Assembly (NCBI GenBank): GCA_049664225.1
Contig: JBATEX010000114.1
Location: 75,160 to 139,159, forward strand
Direction of reading: 5' to 3'
From: JAUVRX01 sp049664225
GTDB taxonomy: Bacteria; Acidobacteriota; Thermoanaerobaculia; Multivoradales; JAHEKO01
DNA: 64,000 nucleotides
Below the pieces are notes generated by a model. The model did no database searches, was not told the DNA's origin, and was given only the letters and a program-made list of their open reading frames with translations. Made by a program: the position numbers and the translations under genes. Shown here in pieces: positions 49,521-58,339 of this stretch. The first letter of the stretch is position 1. The number at the start of each line of letters is the position of its first letter.

Positions 49521-52274
49521 ATGCTGAGCGGTGGGAGTGGTGATGACAGGGCAGTCATCGCTCAGAAGAAGATTGGATTGGAGTTCGATCGTGTCTTCAC
49601 GACGCCGGAGGTCCACCCGCATGACGCTGTCGAATGGGAATTGCGTGACGCCCGTATCAGCAACGAGAAAGGCGATGTGATCTTCGAGCAGAACGATGTG
49701 GAGGTTCCGAAGGCCTGGTCGCAGACCGCCACGAACGTCGTGGTGAGCAAGTACTTCCGGGGCCAGCTGGGGACCGACGGGCGCGAAACCAGCGTCCGCC
49801 AGCTCATCGACCGGGTAGCGAACACCATGACCGAATGGGGGCGAAAGGACAGTTTCTTCGCGACCGACAAAGATGCCGAGAGCTTCCATGCCGAGTTGAC
49901 CCACATCCTCTTGCACCAGATGGCCTGCTTCAATTCACCCGTCTGGTTCAACGTCGGCATCGAAGAGCAGCCTCAATGTTCGGCCTGCTTCATCAACTCG
50001 GTCAAGGACACCATGCCATCCATTCTCGGTCTGGCCAAGACAGAGGGCATGCTCTTCAAGTTCGGCTCCGGAACGGGAAGCAATCTATCGACGCTGCGTT
50101 CCTCCAAGGAGGCGTTGGCTGGCGGTGGCACCGCCTCGGGCCCGGTTTCGTTTATGAAGGGATTCGATGCCTTTGCCGGTGTCATCAAGAGCGGCGGCAA
50201 GACCCGTCGGGCAGCGAAGATGGTCATTCTCGACGTCGATCACCCGGATATCGAGGAGTTCATCAACTGCAAGCAGGTGGAAGAGCGCAAGGCATGGGCG
50301 CTGATCGAGGCTGGCTACGACGGGGGGTTCAACGTCCCGGGTGGGGCCTATGACTCGGTCTTCTATCAGAACGCCAACCACTCGGTCCGGGCATCGGATG
50401 AGTTCATGGAGGCCGTCGAGAAGGACGGCGATTGGGACACCAAGGCGGTCACCGATGGGCGGCCGATCGACCACTACAAGGCGCGGGATCTGATGCGCAT
50501 GGTGGCTGAATCGACCTGGGTCTGTGGCGATCCTGGCATGCAGTTCGACACCACCATCAATGAGTGGCACACCTGCCCGAACACGGCCCGCATCAACTCC
50601 AGCAATCCGTGCAGCGAGTACATGTTTCTAGACGACACGGCCTGCAATCTAGCCTCGATGAACCTGTTGAAGTTCTATCGGGCGGAAGACGAGCGGTTCG
50701 ATGTCGACAGCTTCAGGCATGCCTGCGAGGTGGTCATCACGGCGCAGGAGATCATCGTCGACAACGCCGGCTATCCCACGCCTACCATCGGCCAGAACTC
50801 GCATGAGTATCGCCCGCTGGGAATCGGGTTCGCCAATCTCGGAGCCCTGCTCATGGCTCGCGGACTGCCCTACGATTCCGATGCCGGCCGTGACTACTCC
50901 GGCGCCATCAGCGCCATCATGTCCGGCTCCTCCTACGCCCAGTCAGCGAGGATTGCAGGGGTCAAGGGTCCGTTCAGCGGCTTCGAAGTGAATCGCGAGC
51001 CGATGATGAAGGTGATGCGCAAGCATCGGGACGCGGTTAAAGGAATCGATTCGGCGCACGTTCCCCTGGAGCTACTCAGGGGTGCCAAGGATTCATGGGA
51101 CGACGTGGTGGAGCTGGGCGACAGCCAGGGTCTGCGCAACAGCCAGATCTCCGTCATCGCGCCGACAGGTACGATCGCCTTCATGATGGATTGCGATACC
51201 ACCGGTATCGAGCCTGACATCGCGCTGGTCAAGTACAAGAGGCTGGTTGGCGGCGGCATGATCAAGATCGTCAACAACACCGTGCCGGCGGCTCTCAAGC
51301 GTCTTGGTTACGAAAAGGAAGAGATCAAGGCGATCGTCGAGTACATCGACGAGCACGACACGATCGAAGGGGCGCCGCATCTCAAGGACGAGCATCTGGC
51401 CGTATTCGACTGTGCCTTCAAGCCAGCTCAAGGGTCGCGGTCCATCCACCACATGGGCCATTTGAAGATGCTGGCCGCGGTCCAGCCCTTCGTGTCCGGA
51501 GCGATCAGCAAGACCATCAACATGCCGGAGGAGTCGACGCCGGAAGAGATACTCGACGCCTACATGGAAGGTTGGCGTCTGGGCCTGAAGGCGATCGCCG
51601 TCTACCGGGATGGCTGCAAGCAGAGTCAGCCGCTGTCGACCAGCAAGGGCGAGACCAAGAAGAAGGAAGTCGAATCTGCCGAGGGCAAGCCTCGCCGACG
51701 CAAGCTCTCCGATGAGCGGCGAGCGATCACTCATAAGTTCTCGGTCAATGGCCACGAGGGCTACATCACGGTCGGGCTGTACGAGCACGGTATGCCTGGC
51801 GAGATCTTTCTCGTCATGGCCAAGGAAGGCTCGACGATCTCGGGTCTCATGGACGCCTTGGCAACCTCGGTGTCCATCGCGTTGCAATACGGCGTGCCGC
51901 TGCAGACTCTTGTCGACAAGTTCAGTCACACGCGATTCGAACCTTCCGGATTCACCAACAATCCGGAGATACCCATTGCCAAGTCCATCATGGACTACAT
52001 CTTCCGATGGCTGGCTTCGAAGTTCCTCAGTCGGGAAGGACAGCAGAGAGCGGGAGTCGTGTTGAGAGACGAACCGAACGAAACGGGCGAGACACCGGCG
52101 GCGAACGCGGATTCCAACGTTGTGGCATTCGGCACTGGTAACGAAAGCAACAGTAAGGTAACCTTCCTCTACCAACAAGACGCACCGAGTTGCCAGGAAT
52201 GTGGATCGATCATGGTACGCAACGGAACTTGCTACAAATGCCTCAACTGCGGATCGACAAGTGGCTGCAGTTGA
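49521..52274 (+). CDS. nrdJ: Adenosylcobalamin-dependent (class II) ribonucleotide reductase
   Basis: 917 residues. It makes deoxyribonucleotides using coenzyme B12, with or without oxygen. Landmarks: ACFNSPVWFNVG, PQCSACFINSV, FGSGTGSNLSTLRSS, the catalytic NPCSEYMFLDDTACNLASMNL, and APTGTIAFMMDCDTTG. The C-terminus holds a TSCPD domain and a zinc-type or thiol tail CQECGS...CYKCLNCGS. The ATG at 49521 follows GAGAGGAG; an in-frame ATG at 49449 would add 24 residues. The long vitamin-B12-dependent form is typical of Acidobacteriota and many anaerobes. Confidence 0.95.
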   Translation: MLSGGSGDDRAVIAQKKIGLEFDRVFTTPEVHPHDAVEWELRDARISNEKGDVIFEQNDVEVPKAWSQTATNVVVSKYFRGQLGTDGRETSVRQLIDRVANTMTEWGRKDSFFATDKDAESFHAELTHILLHQMACFNSPVWFNVGIEEQPQCSACFINSVKDTMPSILGLAKTEGMLFKFGSGTGSNLSTLRSSKEALAGGGTASGPVSFMKGFDAFAGVIKSGGKTRRAAKMVILDVDHPDIEEFINCKQVEERKAWALIEAGYDGGFNVPGGAYDSVFYQNANHSVRASDEFMEAVEKDGDWDTKAVTDGRPIDHYKARDLMRMVAESTWVCGDPGMQFDTTINEWHTCPNTARINSSNPCSEYMFLDDTACNLASMNLLKFYRAEDERFDVDSFRHACEVVITAQEIIVDNAGYPTPTIGQNSHEYRPLGIGFANLGALLMARGLPYDSDAGRDYSGAISAIMSGSSYAQSARIAGVKGPFSGFEVNREPMMKVMRKHRDAVKGIDSAHVPLELLRGAKDSWDDVVELGDSQGLRNSQISVIAPTGTIAFMMDCDTTGIEPDIALVKYKRLVGGGMIKIVNNTVPAALKRLGYEKEEIKAIVEYIDEHDTIEGAPHLKDEHLAVFDCAFKPAQGSRSIHHMGHLKMLAAVQPFVSGAISKTINMPEESTPEEILDAYMEGWRLGLKAIAVYRDGCKQSQPLSTSKGETKKKEVESAEGKPRRRKLSDERRAITHKFSVNGHEGYITVGLYEHGMPGEIFLVMAKEGSTISGLMDALATSVSIALQYGVPLQTLVDKFSHTRFEPSGFTNNPEIPIAKSIMDYIFRWLASKFLSREGQQRAGVVLRDEPNETGETPAANADSNVVAFGTGNESNSKVTFLYQQDAPSCQECGSIMVRNGTCYKCLNCGSTSGCS

Positions 52275-52532
52275 GCCAGAACCGACCTACTCCTAAGTGA
52301 GCCTCACAGCTTTAGATCTGCGACCTTTCGGTCTCGCGCATTACGCGGCGGGTAGAGAGGTGTTGGTGAAGGTGGAGAGTGGGACTCTTGGAACCTGTGT
52401 CGAAGGGTTCGTTCTTCGGCATTCGTCGGGGCCGCGTCGGCCCCTTTAAGGCAAGGCGCAATAAAGCACCCTTGCCAGGTATCGGGCGGTAGTGCTCGAG
52501 TGCCCCAATAGGAGGGGCGGGAGGAACAGACG

Positions 52533-53063
52533 ATGGCTACGAAGAAGAAGGCGCCGGCGAAAAAGAAGGCTCCGGCAAAGAAGAAGGCTCCGGCCAAGAA
52601 GAAGGCCCCAGCCAAGAAGAAGGCTACTACGAAGAAGAAGGCTACTACGAAGAAGAAGGCTCCAGCCAAGAAGAAAGCTCCGGCCAAGAAGAAAGCTCCG
52701 GCCAAGAAGAAGACGGCTGCGAAGAAGGCTCCGGCCAAGAAGCGGACCCCGGCCCAGAAGAGAGCCGCGGCCAAGAAGGCCGTCGCCAAGCGAAGGGCCG
52801 CAGCCAAGAAGAAGGTAGCCGCCCGAAAGAAGGCAATCAAGAAGGCTGCCAGCAAGATGACGGCGGCCCAGAAGAAAGCGGCCGCCAAGAGGATGGCTGC
52901 CAGCCGGAAGCGCGTCGCGAAGAAGGTGGCCAGAAAGAAGAAGAAGGTCGTCAGGAAGGTGGCCAGAACGAAGAAGAAGGCTGCGAGAAAGTCGACCAGA
53001 GCAACGAAGAAGGCCGCAAGGAAGGCCCCGGCCAAGAAAAAGGCTCCGGCGAAGAAGAAGTAG
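52533..53063 (+). CDS. Lys/Ala/Pro-rich histone H1-like DNA-binding protein
   Basis: 176 residues, almost only Lys, Ala, Pro, Arg, Thr and Val. The first half repeats the pentad KKAPA / KKATT about a dozen times; the second half is a variable KKAAxR pattern. This composition matches bacterial histone H1-like (HctB/AlgP-type) proteins that compact DNA. The repeated codons (AAGAAGGCTCCGGCC) make the gene prone to slippage. GGAGGGGCGGGAGGAACAGACG precedes the ATG. A long opposite-strand frame is only its mirror. Confidence 0.85.
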   Translation: MATKKKAPAKKKAPAKKKAPAKKKAPAKKKATTKKKATTKKKAPAKKKAPAKKKAPAKKKTAAKKAPAKKRTPAQKRAAAKKAVAKRRAAAKKKVAARKKAIKKAASKMTAAQKKAAAKRMAASRKRVAKKVARKKKKVVRKVARTKKKAARKSTRATKKAARKAPAKKKAPAKKK

Positions 53064-53124
53064 CAGGACCGTCCGTGACCGTTCTGAGCTTTTCTCGCGG
53101 CGCTGCTTCGAATAAGCTCGGGCG

Positions 53125-53697
53125 ATGCCGAAGACGGTTCATTCAAAGTCCCGCGGCTCTGCGACGAGTGCCGTGTTGTTGTTGGTTGGTTTGCTTCTCG
53201 TGACCGCGGGCGGTCTGTTGATCTGGAAAACGCTCCAACCGGGCGCCGGAGAGACACCTGAAGAACAGGGTGGTCCTCCGGCGCCCGATTTTGATCTACC
53301 GGATCTCGAGGGTGGGAGAGTGCGTCTGGCTGATTACGCCGGCCGAACTGTCCTGGTCGAGTTCTGGGCCACCTGGTGCGGTCCTTGCCGCCTGCAGGCG
53401 CAGATTCTCGAAGGGCTCTACAAGGAAGTCCAGGGCCCGTCGGTCGAGTTCTTGGCGATCAGCCTGGGAGAGCCCGACGACATCGTCCGGGAGTTCGTCG
53501 AGGAACGGCCTTTTCCGTATCCGGTCGCGCTCGACACCGAGGAGGTTCTCGGGGTGAGCCTGCAGGTCTACGCTCTGCCAACCGTAATGGTTGTCGACCC
53601 ACAAGGGCGAATCACTTACCTCCGCCCCGGACTCTCGGACGCCGCGACCCTTCGCCAGGTCCTCAACGACTCTGGCGGGAAGCAAGCCTCGCTTTAG
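53125..53697 (+). CDS. Membrane-anchored thioredoxin-like protein (TlpA/ResA type)
   Basis: 190 residues. N-terminal anchor AVLLLVGLLLVTAGGLLIW, then a thioredoxin fold: APDFDLPDLEGG, active site WATWCGPCR, cis-Pro in VYALPTVMVV. Such proteins reduce apocytochrome c heme-binding cysteines or other periplasmic disulfides, which would fit the cytochrome load of this organism. CxxC is intact (CGPC). Sits 61 bases after the H1-like gene. Confidence 0.88.
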   Translation: MPKTVHSKSRGSATSAVLLLVGLLLVTAGGLLIWKTLQPGAGETPEEQGGPPAPDFDLPDLEGGRVRLADYAGRTVLVEFWATWCGPCRLQAQILEGLYKEVQGPSVEFLAISLGEPDDIVREFVEERPFPYPVALDTEEVLGVSLQVYALPTVMVVDPQGRITYLRPGLSDAATLRQVLNDSGGKQASL

Positions 53698-54003
53698 CCC
53701 CGCCACCCGCACCGTCCTGGGGCTTGGGTCCTGGGTCCTGAACTGATGCTGTCTTCTCGTGGAGGGCCGTCCGGGTGGTCGGCAGGGGGACGGCGACGGC
53801 TACTGAGACTGCGATGGGGGGGGCGCCAGTCGCTCGTGGTACGGCGGGTTAGATGCTTCGGGAGCGTCTTGCGATGCGAATGCCAGTAGCGCTATAGTCG
53901 CGTTCCGAAAACCGGTGCCTAGCGCCGGACAGATTCCAGTGGAGTGAAGCTCACCTGCTCGGTAAAGCCGTGAGCGGGCCGTCAGATAGAAAGGACAGAA
54001 GTC
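53698..54003 (+). promoter_or_regulatory. Intergenic region with a promoter candidate
   Basis: No gene seen. A promoter candidate: TTGCGA (53869-53874), 18-base spacer, TATAGT (53893-53898), about 105 bases before the ATG at 54004. An inverted repeat GCTCAC / GTGAGC lies at 53949-53975. AAAGGA precedes the start codon. Confidence 0.45.
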
Positions 54004-54777
54004 ATGTCTGCAAGACAGATCTTCCCATCCACAACCGTCGCTGCCGCACTCCTCATCGGATCAGTGGCTCTCGCTCAGCCGAGTGATATTCGCACCGAAC
54101 GTGTCCAGTTCACCGCCGGTTCTACCGGAACGACCATCGAAGGGCGTATCAGCGGCTATGAGATCGTCGACTACAAGCTCGGCGCGCAGGCCGGCCAGAG
54201 GATGGCCGTCACCATGACGACCGACAGCGGTGCGAACTACTTCAACCTGATGGCCCCCGGCGAGACAGAGGTCGCCTTTTTCAATGGGTCGACGAGCGAG
54301 AACTCATTCGTCGGCAGTCTCCCAGCGAGCGGTGACTACACGATCCGTGTCTACCAGATGCGCAGTGCCGCGCGGCGCAACGAAACGGCGACGTACAGGC
54401 TCGACGTCGAGATCACATCGGCGGGTGACGCAGATGGTCTGCCTGGCGAGTCGGCGGACGCATTAGTTCCCGGTACGCAGTTCCATGCGACCGGCAACAT
54501 CCCGTGCGCGCGGGCGAAGGGTCAGCCGCTGACTGAGTGCGAGTTCGGCGTCGTAAGAGAAGGCAACGGCTCCGGATACATAAAGGTCTTGTGGCCCGAT
54601 GGCGGTAGCCGGGTCATCTTCTTCGAGAATGGCACCCCGATGTCCTTCGACAGCAGCCAAGCCGACGCAGGGGCACAGATGAGGGTCGGCAAGGACGCAG
54701 ACCTCTTTCAGGTTCGCATCGGAGGTGAGCGTTTCGAGATTCCCGATGTGGTGCTCCTCGGTGACAATCCCTACTGA
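54004..54777 (+). CDS. Secreted protein with PliG-like (lysozyme-inhibitor-type) domain
   Basis: 257 residues. Signal peptide ending VALAQP. Residues about 30-140 (VQFTAGSTGTTIEGRISGYE, DYKLGAQAGQRMAVTM, ANYFNLMAPGE, DYTIRVYQMRSAARRNE) resemble the periplasmic inhibitors of g-type lysozyme (PliG), whose conserved end is a YxMRxxARR motif. Residues about 155-250 form a second beta-rich domain containing two Cys. It would act in the periplasm or outside. The PliG match is from motif memory and moderate; function in this organism unknown. Confidence 0.6.
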   Translation: MSARQIFPSTTVAAALLIGSVALAQPSDIRTERVQFTAGSTGTTIEGRISGYEIVDYKLGAQAGQRMAVTMTTDSGANYFNLMAPGETEVAFFNGSTSENSFVGSLPASGDYTIRVYQMRSAARRNETATYRLDVEITSAGDADGLPGESADALVPGTQFHATGNIPCARAKGQPLTECEFGVVREGNGSGYIKVLWPDGGSRVIFFENGTPMSFDSSQADAGAQMRVGKDADLFQVRIGGERFEIPDVVLLGDNPY

Positions 54778-54784
54778 AGACTCG

Positions 54785-54925
54785 GTGCCAGGCCCCACTG
54801 CCCCAAAGACCGGCTCGGCTGCCGCTTCAACCACAAGCCCTCAAAGATCGGCCGCCAGGGACGACGGGCTCCTCAACCCCCAAGCCCTCAAAGATCGGCC
54901 GAAGGAACGCCGGCCGCCTCAACCC
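54785..54925. repeat. Dispersed repeat cluster at a convergent junction
   Basis: Three units: CACTGCCCCAAAGACCGGC, then CCACAAGCCCTCAAAGATCGG and CCCCCAAGCCCTCAAAGATC, each followed by a GC-rich hairpin. The cluster ends at the stop codon of the VWA gene. Confidence 0.75.
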
Positions 54926-55933
54926 TCACTGCCCTGAGGGCACCAGGGCTTTCGGTAGCGTGCCGCTGTAGCCCTGGCGAAAGGAGAGCTTGAGCTTCTT
55001 CTTGCCGCGCACCTGCACCTCGATCTGGTGGTAGGTGGGCGTTCCGAGGGCGCTCGTCGGAAAGCCGATGACGTACTGATTGCGAATCTCACTGACGATC
55101 TTGTTGCAGGCCAGCAGCGCATCACTCTGGCTCACCACAGGGAAGTAATGCCCGCCTGTCATGTGAGACAGCAGATTCAGCACGTCGGCATATCGATAGA
55201 CCTTCTCTCCTTCACGGTCCAGGGATTCGATGTCACCGGTGGACAAGCCCAGGACATAGACCGGCAGCTCCGCTTGCCGCACTTTCTCCCGTGCCGCATA
55301 CGGATCGATTTGGCTCGCATTGTCGACGCCGTCGGTAATCACGATGGCAGCGCGTCGGGCGCTGTGCACGTGGGCGGTGAGGTCCGGTAACCAGGCAACT
55401 GCATCGTGCAGGGCCGTGGTGCCGTAGGGCCGCCAGGAGTCTGCTGATTCTCTCAACAGCTCGACATTGTCCGTGAACGACACATCGACCGACACGCGCT
55501 CGCTGGCGAAGGAAGTCAGGCCCCAGTTGTCGCCGGACCGGTGCCCCATGATCAGGCGGTCCAGGACCGTTCGGCTGAGGATCATCTTGTTGCTGTTGGC
55601 CATGCTTCCCGAAAGGTCCTGCAGAAACATGACAGTGACCGGTGCCCGGTCTCCCTGCTCGAAGCTCTCGAAGTCGACGACCTGGCCATTGACCAGGAGG
55701 CGAAAGTCCTCGGGCTTCAAGTCGGTGGCGTAGGCGCCTTTGGCCTGGCGCGCCACGATCGGCACCAGGACATAGCCAACCGAGACCTCCTCCTGGAACC
55801 CACCGCCGGGGTTGGGAACGTCCTGAGCGAGGACCAGAGTAAGGCTCAGCACGAATGCCGTCAGCCATGCCGCTGATCGGGAAGCGAGAGGAGGCCTTCT
55901 GGTAGCCTTGAGGGTGCCGAAAGAGACTTTCAT
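54926..55933 (-). CDS. VWFA-related protein, Acidobacterial type
   Basis: 335 residues. Signal peptide (AAWLTAFVLSLTLVLAQ), then VLVPIVARQAKGAYATDLKPEDFRL, a short Ig-like lead domain, and a von Willebrand A domain with the MIDAS motif MFLQDLSGSMANSNK and AIVITDGVDN. This architecture (VWFA-related Acidobacterial domain) is highly expanded in Acidobacteriota and is the best taxonomic clue here. Secreted; ligand unknown. The stop is in the repeat cluster 54785-54925. Confidence 0.9.
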   Translation of the reverse strand: MKVSFGTLKATRRPPLASRSAAWLTAFVLSLTLVLAQDVPNPGGGFQEEVSVGYVLVPIVARQAKGAYATDLKPEDFRLLVNGQVVDFESFEQGDRAPVTVMFLQDLSGSMANSNKMILSRTVLDRLIMGHRSGDNWGLTSFASERVSVDVSFTDNVELLRESADSWRPYGTTALHDAVAWLPDLTAHVHSARRAAIVITDGVDNASQIDPYAAREKVRQAELPVYVLGLSTGDIESLDREGEKVYRYADVLNLLSHMTGGHYFPVVSQSDALLACNKIVSEIRNQYVIGFPTSALGTPTYHQIEVQVRGKKKLKLSFRQGYSGTLPKALVPSGQ

Positions 55934-55985
55934 TTGGACCGTGAGGCCGATAAGGCCTCACCCGTTAGGGGCAGAAGAATTCCTC

Positions 55986-56207
55986 ATGAAGACGATCAAC
56001 ATCCGAAATATCTCGATCAAGTGTGGTCAGTGCCAAACCTATCAAACACTCATCGGTTTCAAACCCGGTGAGGAGCGCAACGTCTACACCTACGAGTGCG
56101 ACAACCACTCGTGTGAGCCGAGCGTAACGCGAACGCTGGTCGAGGTTCCACGGGATCTCGACGAGTTCGCGCAGCGCGATCCGGGGTGGCGCCACGGGGC
56201 CGAATAG
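55986..56207 (+). CDS. Small putative zinc-ribbon protein, unknown
   Basis: 73 residues from ATG at 55986. Two Cys pairs, ISIKCGQCQ and YECDNHSCE, could bind zinc. I do not recognise the family. The start is 52 bases from the divergent VWA gene; the ribosome-binding site is weak (GGGGCAG). A frame to 55908 exists but would overlap the VWA start. Confidence 0.6.
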   Translation: MKTINIRNISIKCGQCQTYQTLIGFKPGEERNVYTYECDNHSCEPSVTRTLVEVPRDLDEFAQRDPGWRHGAE

Positions 56208-56338
56208 GTCGCATTTGCATAGCAGTATTCGCTTCTTGGGGTCCGTGAGGTTGTGTTACCCTTTCCCCGAGTTGAGCGCTAGCCCGCAGTGGGTGATTCC
56301 ATTGCGGCCAATTGCCTGAAAACAAGAGCGAGGGTGCC

Positions 56339-57403
56339 ATGAAACGAGTCGTCCATGTTGTCGGAACCGGCACGATCGGTGAGCCACTCATCGGCCTTTT
56401 TACCGACTTTCGCGATCGGATGGGTATCGATGAGGTGACCTTTCACAAGCGAACTCCTCTGGAATCGGATCGGGCCCGCATCGGCCATCTGATGGCCCGC
56501 GGAGCCAAGCTGGCTACCGATCCGGATCGTGTGAATTCGTACGAGAACATGGGACACACCGTGAGCTACACCTCCGAGGAGGCCCTGGAGAGGGCTACCG
56601 TAGTCGTCGACTGTACACCGGCAGGCAACCAGAACAAGGAGGACTTCTACATCAAGCTGAAAGGGCCGAAGGGCTACCTGGCTCAGGGAAGCGAATTCGG
56701 TTTCGGCAAACCGTATGCCAGGGGCATCAACGAAGAATCTTTGGTGACTGCCGAGGATAGGTTTATCCAGATAGTCTCCTGCAACACCCACAACATCACC
56801 ACGCTGGTCAAGACCATCAGCGACGAGGGGGAAGGAGTCTACTGCCTGGATCGAGCCAATTTCGTCTGCATGCGCCGGGCCAACGACGTCACCCAGGTCG
56901 AGAAGTTCGTTCCAGCTCCGAGCGTCGGCAAGCACGACGATTCGCAGTTCGGCACCCACCACGCCCGCGATGCCCATGGAGTATTCGAGACATTGGGTAT
57001 GGATCTCAATATGTTCTCCAGTGCCGTCAAGCTGAACACCCAGTACATGCACTCCATATGGTTCCAGCTGCGGCTGACGCGGGACATGGACCTGGAAGAG
57101 GTAGTCGAGAGGTTTCGAGACAACCATCGCGTGGCGACGACGGCAAAGCGGGAGGCGAATCTCATTTTCAGCTTCGGACGCGACCATGGTTACTACGGCC
57201 GCATCCTCTCGCAGACGGTGGTCGTGCTACCGACCCTGGTGGTGCGGGACAAGAGAGAGGTCTACGGATTCTGTTTCACCCCCCAGGACGGTAACTCGCT
57301 CTTGTCGTCGGTGGCCGCTACTCTCTGGTTGATGGAGCCCAACTGGGATTCCGTCGCCGAACGGTTGGAGCCGCTCCGCCGCTGGGTTTATCAGGAGATC
57401 TAG
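56339..57403 (+). CDS. Type II (archaeal-type) glyceraldehyde-3-phosphate dehydrogenase-like protein
   Basis: 354 residues. Rossmann start VVHVVGTGTIGEPLIG; VVVDCTPAGNQNKEDFY and the presumed catalytic Cys in IVSCNTHNITTLVKTI parallel the type II GAPDH motif (SCNTT). HHARDAHGVFETLG and FSFGRDHGYYGR align with later conserved parts. Bacterial homologues exist but are uncommon. The start at 56339 follows GAGCGAGGG; an upstream TTG is less likely. The Thr of SCNTT is His here, so the substrate could differ. Confidence 0.65.
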   Translation: MKRVVHVVGTGTIGEPLIGLFTDFRDRMGIDEVTFHKRTPLESDRARIGHLMARGAKLATDPDRVNSYENMGHTVSYTSEEALERATVVVDCTPAGNQNKEDFYIKLKGPKGYLAQGSEFGFGKPYARGINEESLVTAEDRFIQIVSCNTHNITTLVKTISDEGEGVYCLDRANFVCMRRANDVTQVEKFVPAPSVGKHDDSQFGTHHARDAHGVFETLGMDLNMFSSAVKLNTQYMHSIWFQLRLTRDMDLEEVVERFRDNHRVATTAKREANLIFSFGRDHGYYGRILSQTVVVLPTLVVRDKREVYGFCFTPQDGNSLLSSVAATLWLMEPNWDSVAERLEPLRRWVYQEI

Positions 57404-57486
57404 ACCGATAGACCGGCGCTTTCCACGATCGACTCGCCCGGTCATGAATACTGCGGGCCAAAGTCCGGCGACGAGGTTGCCTGGGA

Positions 57487-58308
57487 ATGAGCGTCAGTCT
57501 TCAATTCGAGAATCTGAGAATCGAGGGCAGCTCGCGGGCTGGTGACGCGAGCTGGTTTCGGATTCATCCGCCAGGGCTCGCCTTCGATGTGGGGAGAGGG
57601 TCGCTGGCGCTGGCCGGTGCTGACGATGTCTTCCTGACTCACGGACATCTCGATCACGCTCTAGGGTTGCCATTCGTCCTGTCCCTGAAAGAGATGCAGG
57701 GAGTGGAGTCGACGCGAGTCTTCTGTCCAGCCGGTACCGTGGAGGGCCTACGGCGGCTCGTCGAGGCAGCCGAGAGCCTCGAGCGGGTCTCCTATCACTA
57801 CGAACTGCAGGGCCTCGAGCCGGGTGATCAGGTATCGGTCGGGCGCGATCTGAGTGTCGAGGCCTTCGCTACCGACCACGTCGTTCCGAGCCTGGGCTAT
57901 CACCTGGTGCGGGATCGGCGGCAGTTGAGAGAGCCGTTTCGAAACCGGTCGGCCTCGGAGCTTGCGGAACTGAGGAGCAACGGTACGGAGATCGAAGACG
58001 TGAATCAAGAGCTGTGGGTGACCTATTGCGGGGACACCGGCACCGGGGTCTTCGAGCTGGAGCCGCGTCTGTTCGACAGCACGGTGCTGCTCCTGGAATG
58101 CACCTTCTTCGGTGAGGCGAGCCGCTCCCGGGGCCAGCGGTTCAAGCATCTTCACTTGTCCGATCTCGCCGACAGGGTGCAACAGTTCCGCAACCGGGAT
58201 CTGGTCCTCCACCATGCGAGCTGGCGTTTCGACAAGACGCAGATTCGATCGGCCGTCGAGCAGGAGCTCAGGGGGCTGGAGCCTCGCGTTCATCTGCTGA
58301 TGGATTGA
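57487..58308 (+). CDS. Metallo-beta-lactamase-fold hydrolase (RNase Z-like)
   Basis: 273 residues. THGHLDHALGLP provides the HxHxDH metal motif; further ligands are ATDHVVPSLGY, YCGDTGTG and HHASWRF. The set is typical of tRNase Z/ElaC relatives, though the exosite arm is not obvious. Cytoplasmic. tRNA 3'-processing is possible but unproven. Confidence 0.82.
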   Translation: MSVSLQFENLRIEGSSRAGDASWFRIHPPGLAFDVGRGSLALAGADDVFLTHGHLDHALGLPFVLSLKEMQGVESTRVFCPAGTVEGLRRLVEAAESLERVSYHYELQGLEPGDQVSVGRDLSVEAFATDHVVPSLGYHLVRDRRQLREPFRNRSASELAELRSNGTEIEDVNQELWVTYCGDTGTGVFELEPRLFDSTVLLLECTFFGEASRSRGQRFKHLHLSDLADRVQQFRNRDLVLHHASWRFDKTQIRSAVEQELRGLEPRVHLLMD

Positions 58309-58339
58309 GCCATCTAGAGCCTTGTCGAGCAGAAATCCT

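Noticed and set aside
52304..53257. A 317-residue minus-strand frame of FFLAGAFFLAGAF type
   Set aside because: It is the mirror of the Lys/Ala repeat gene; its hydrophobic pattern comes from the antisense of AAG/GCC codons, and the plus frame has a ribosome-binding site and a known protein type.
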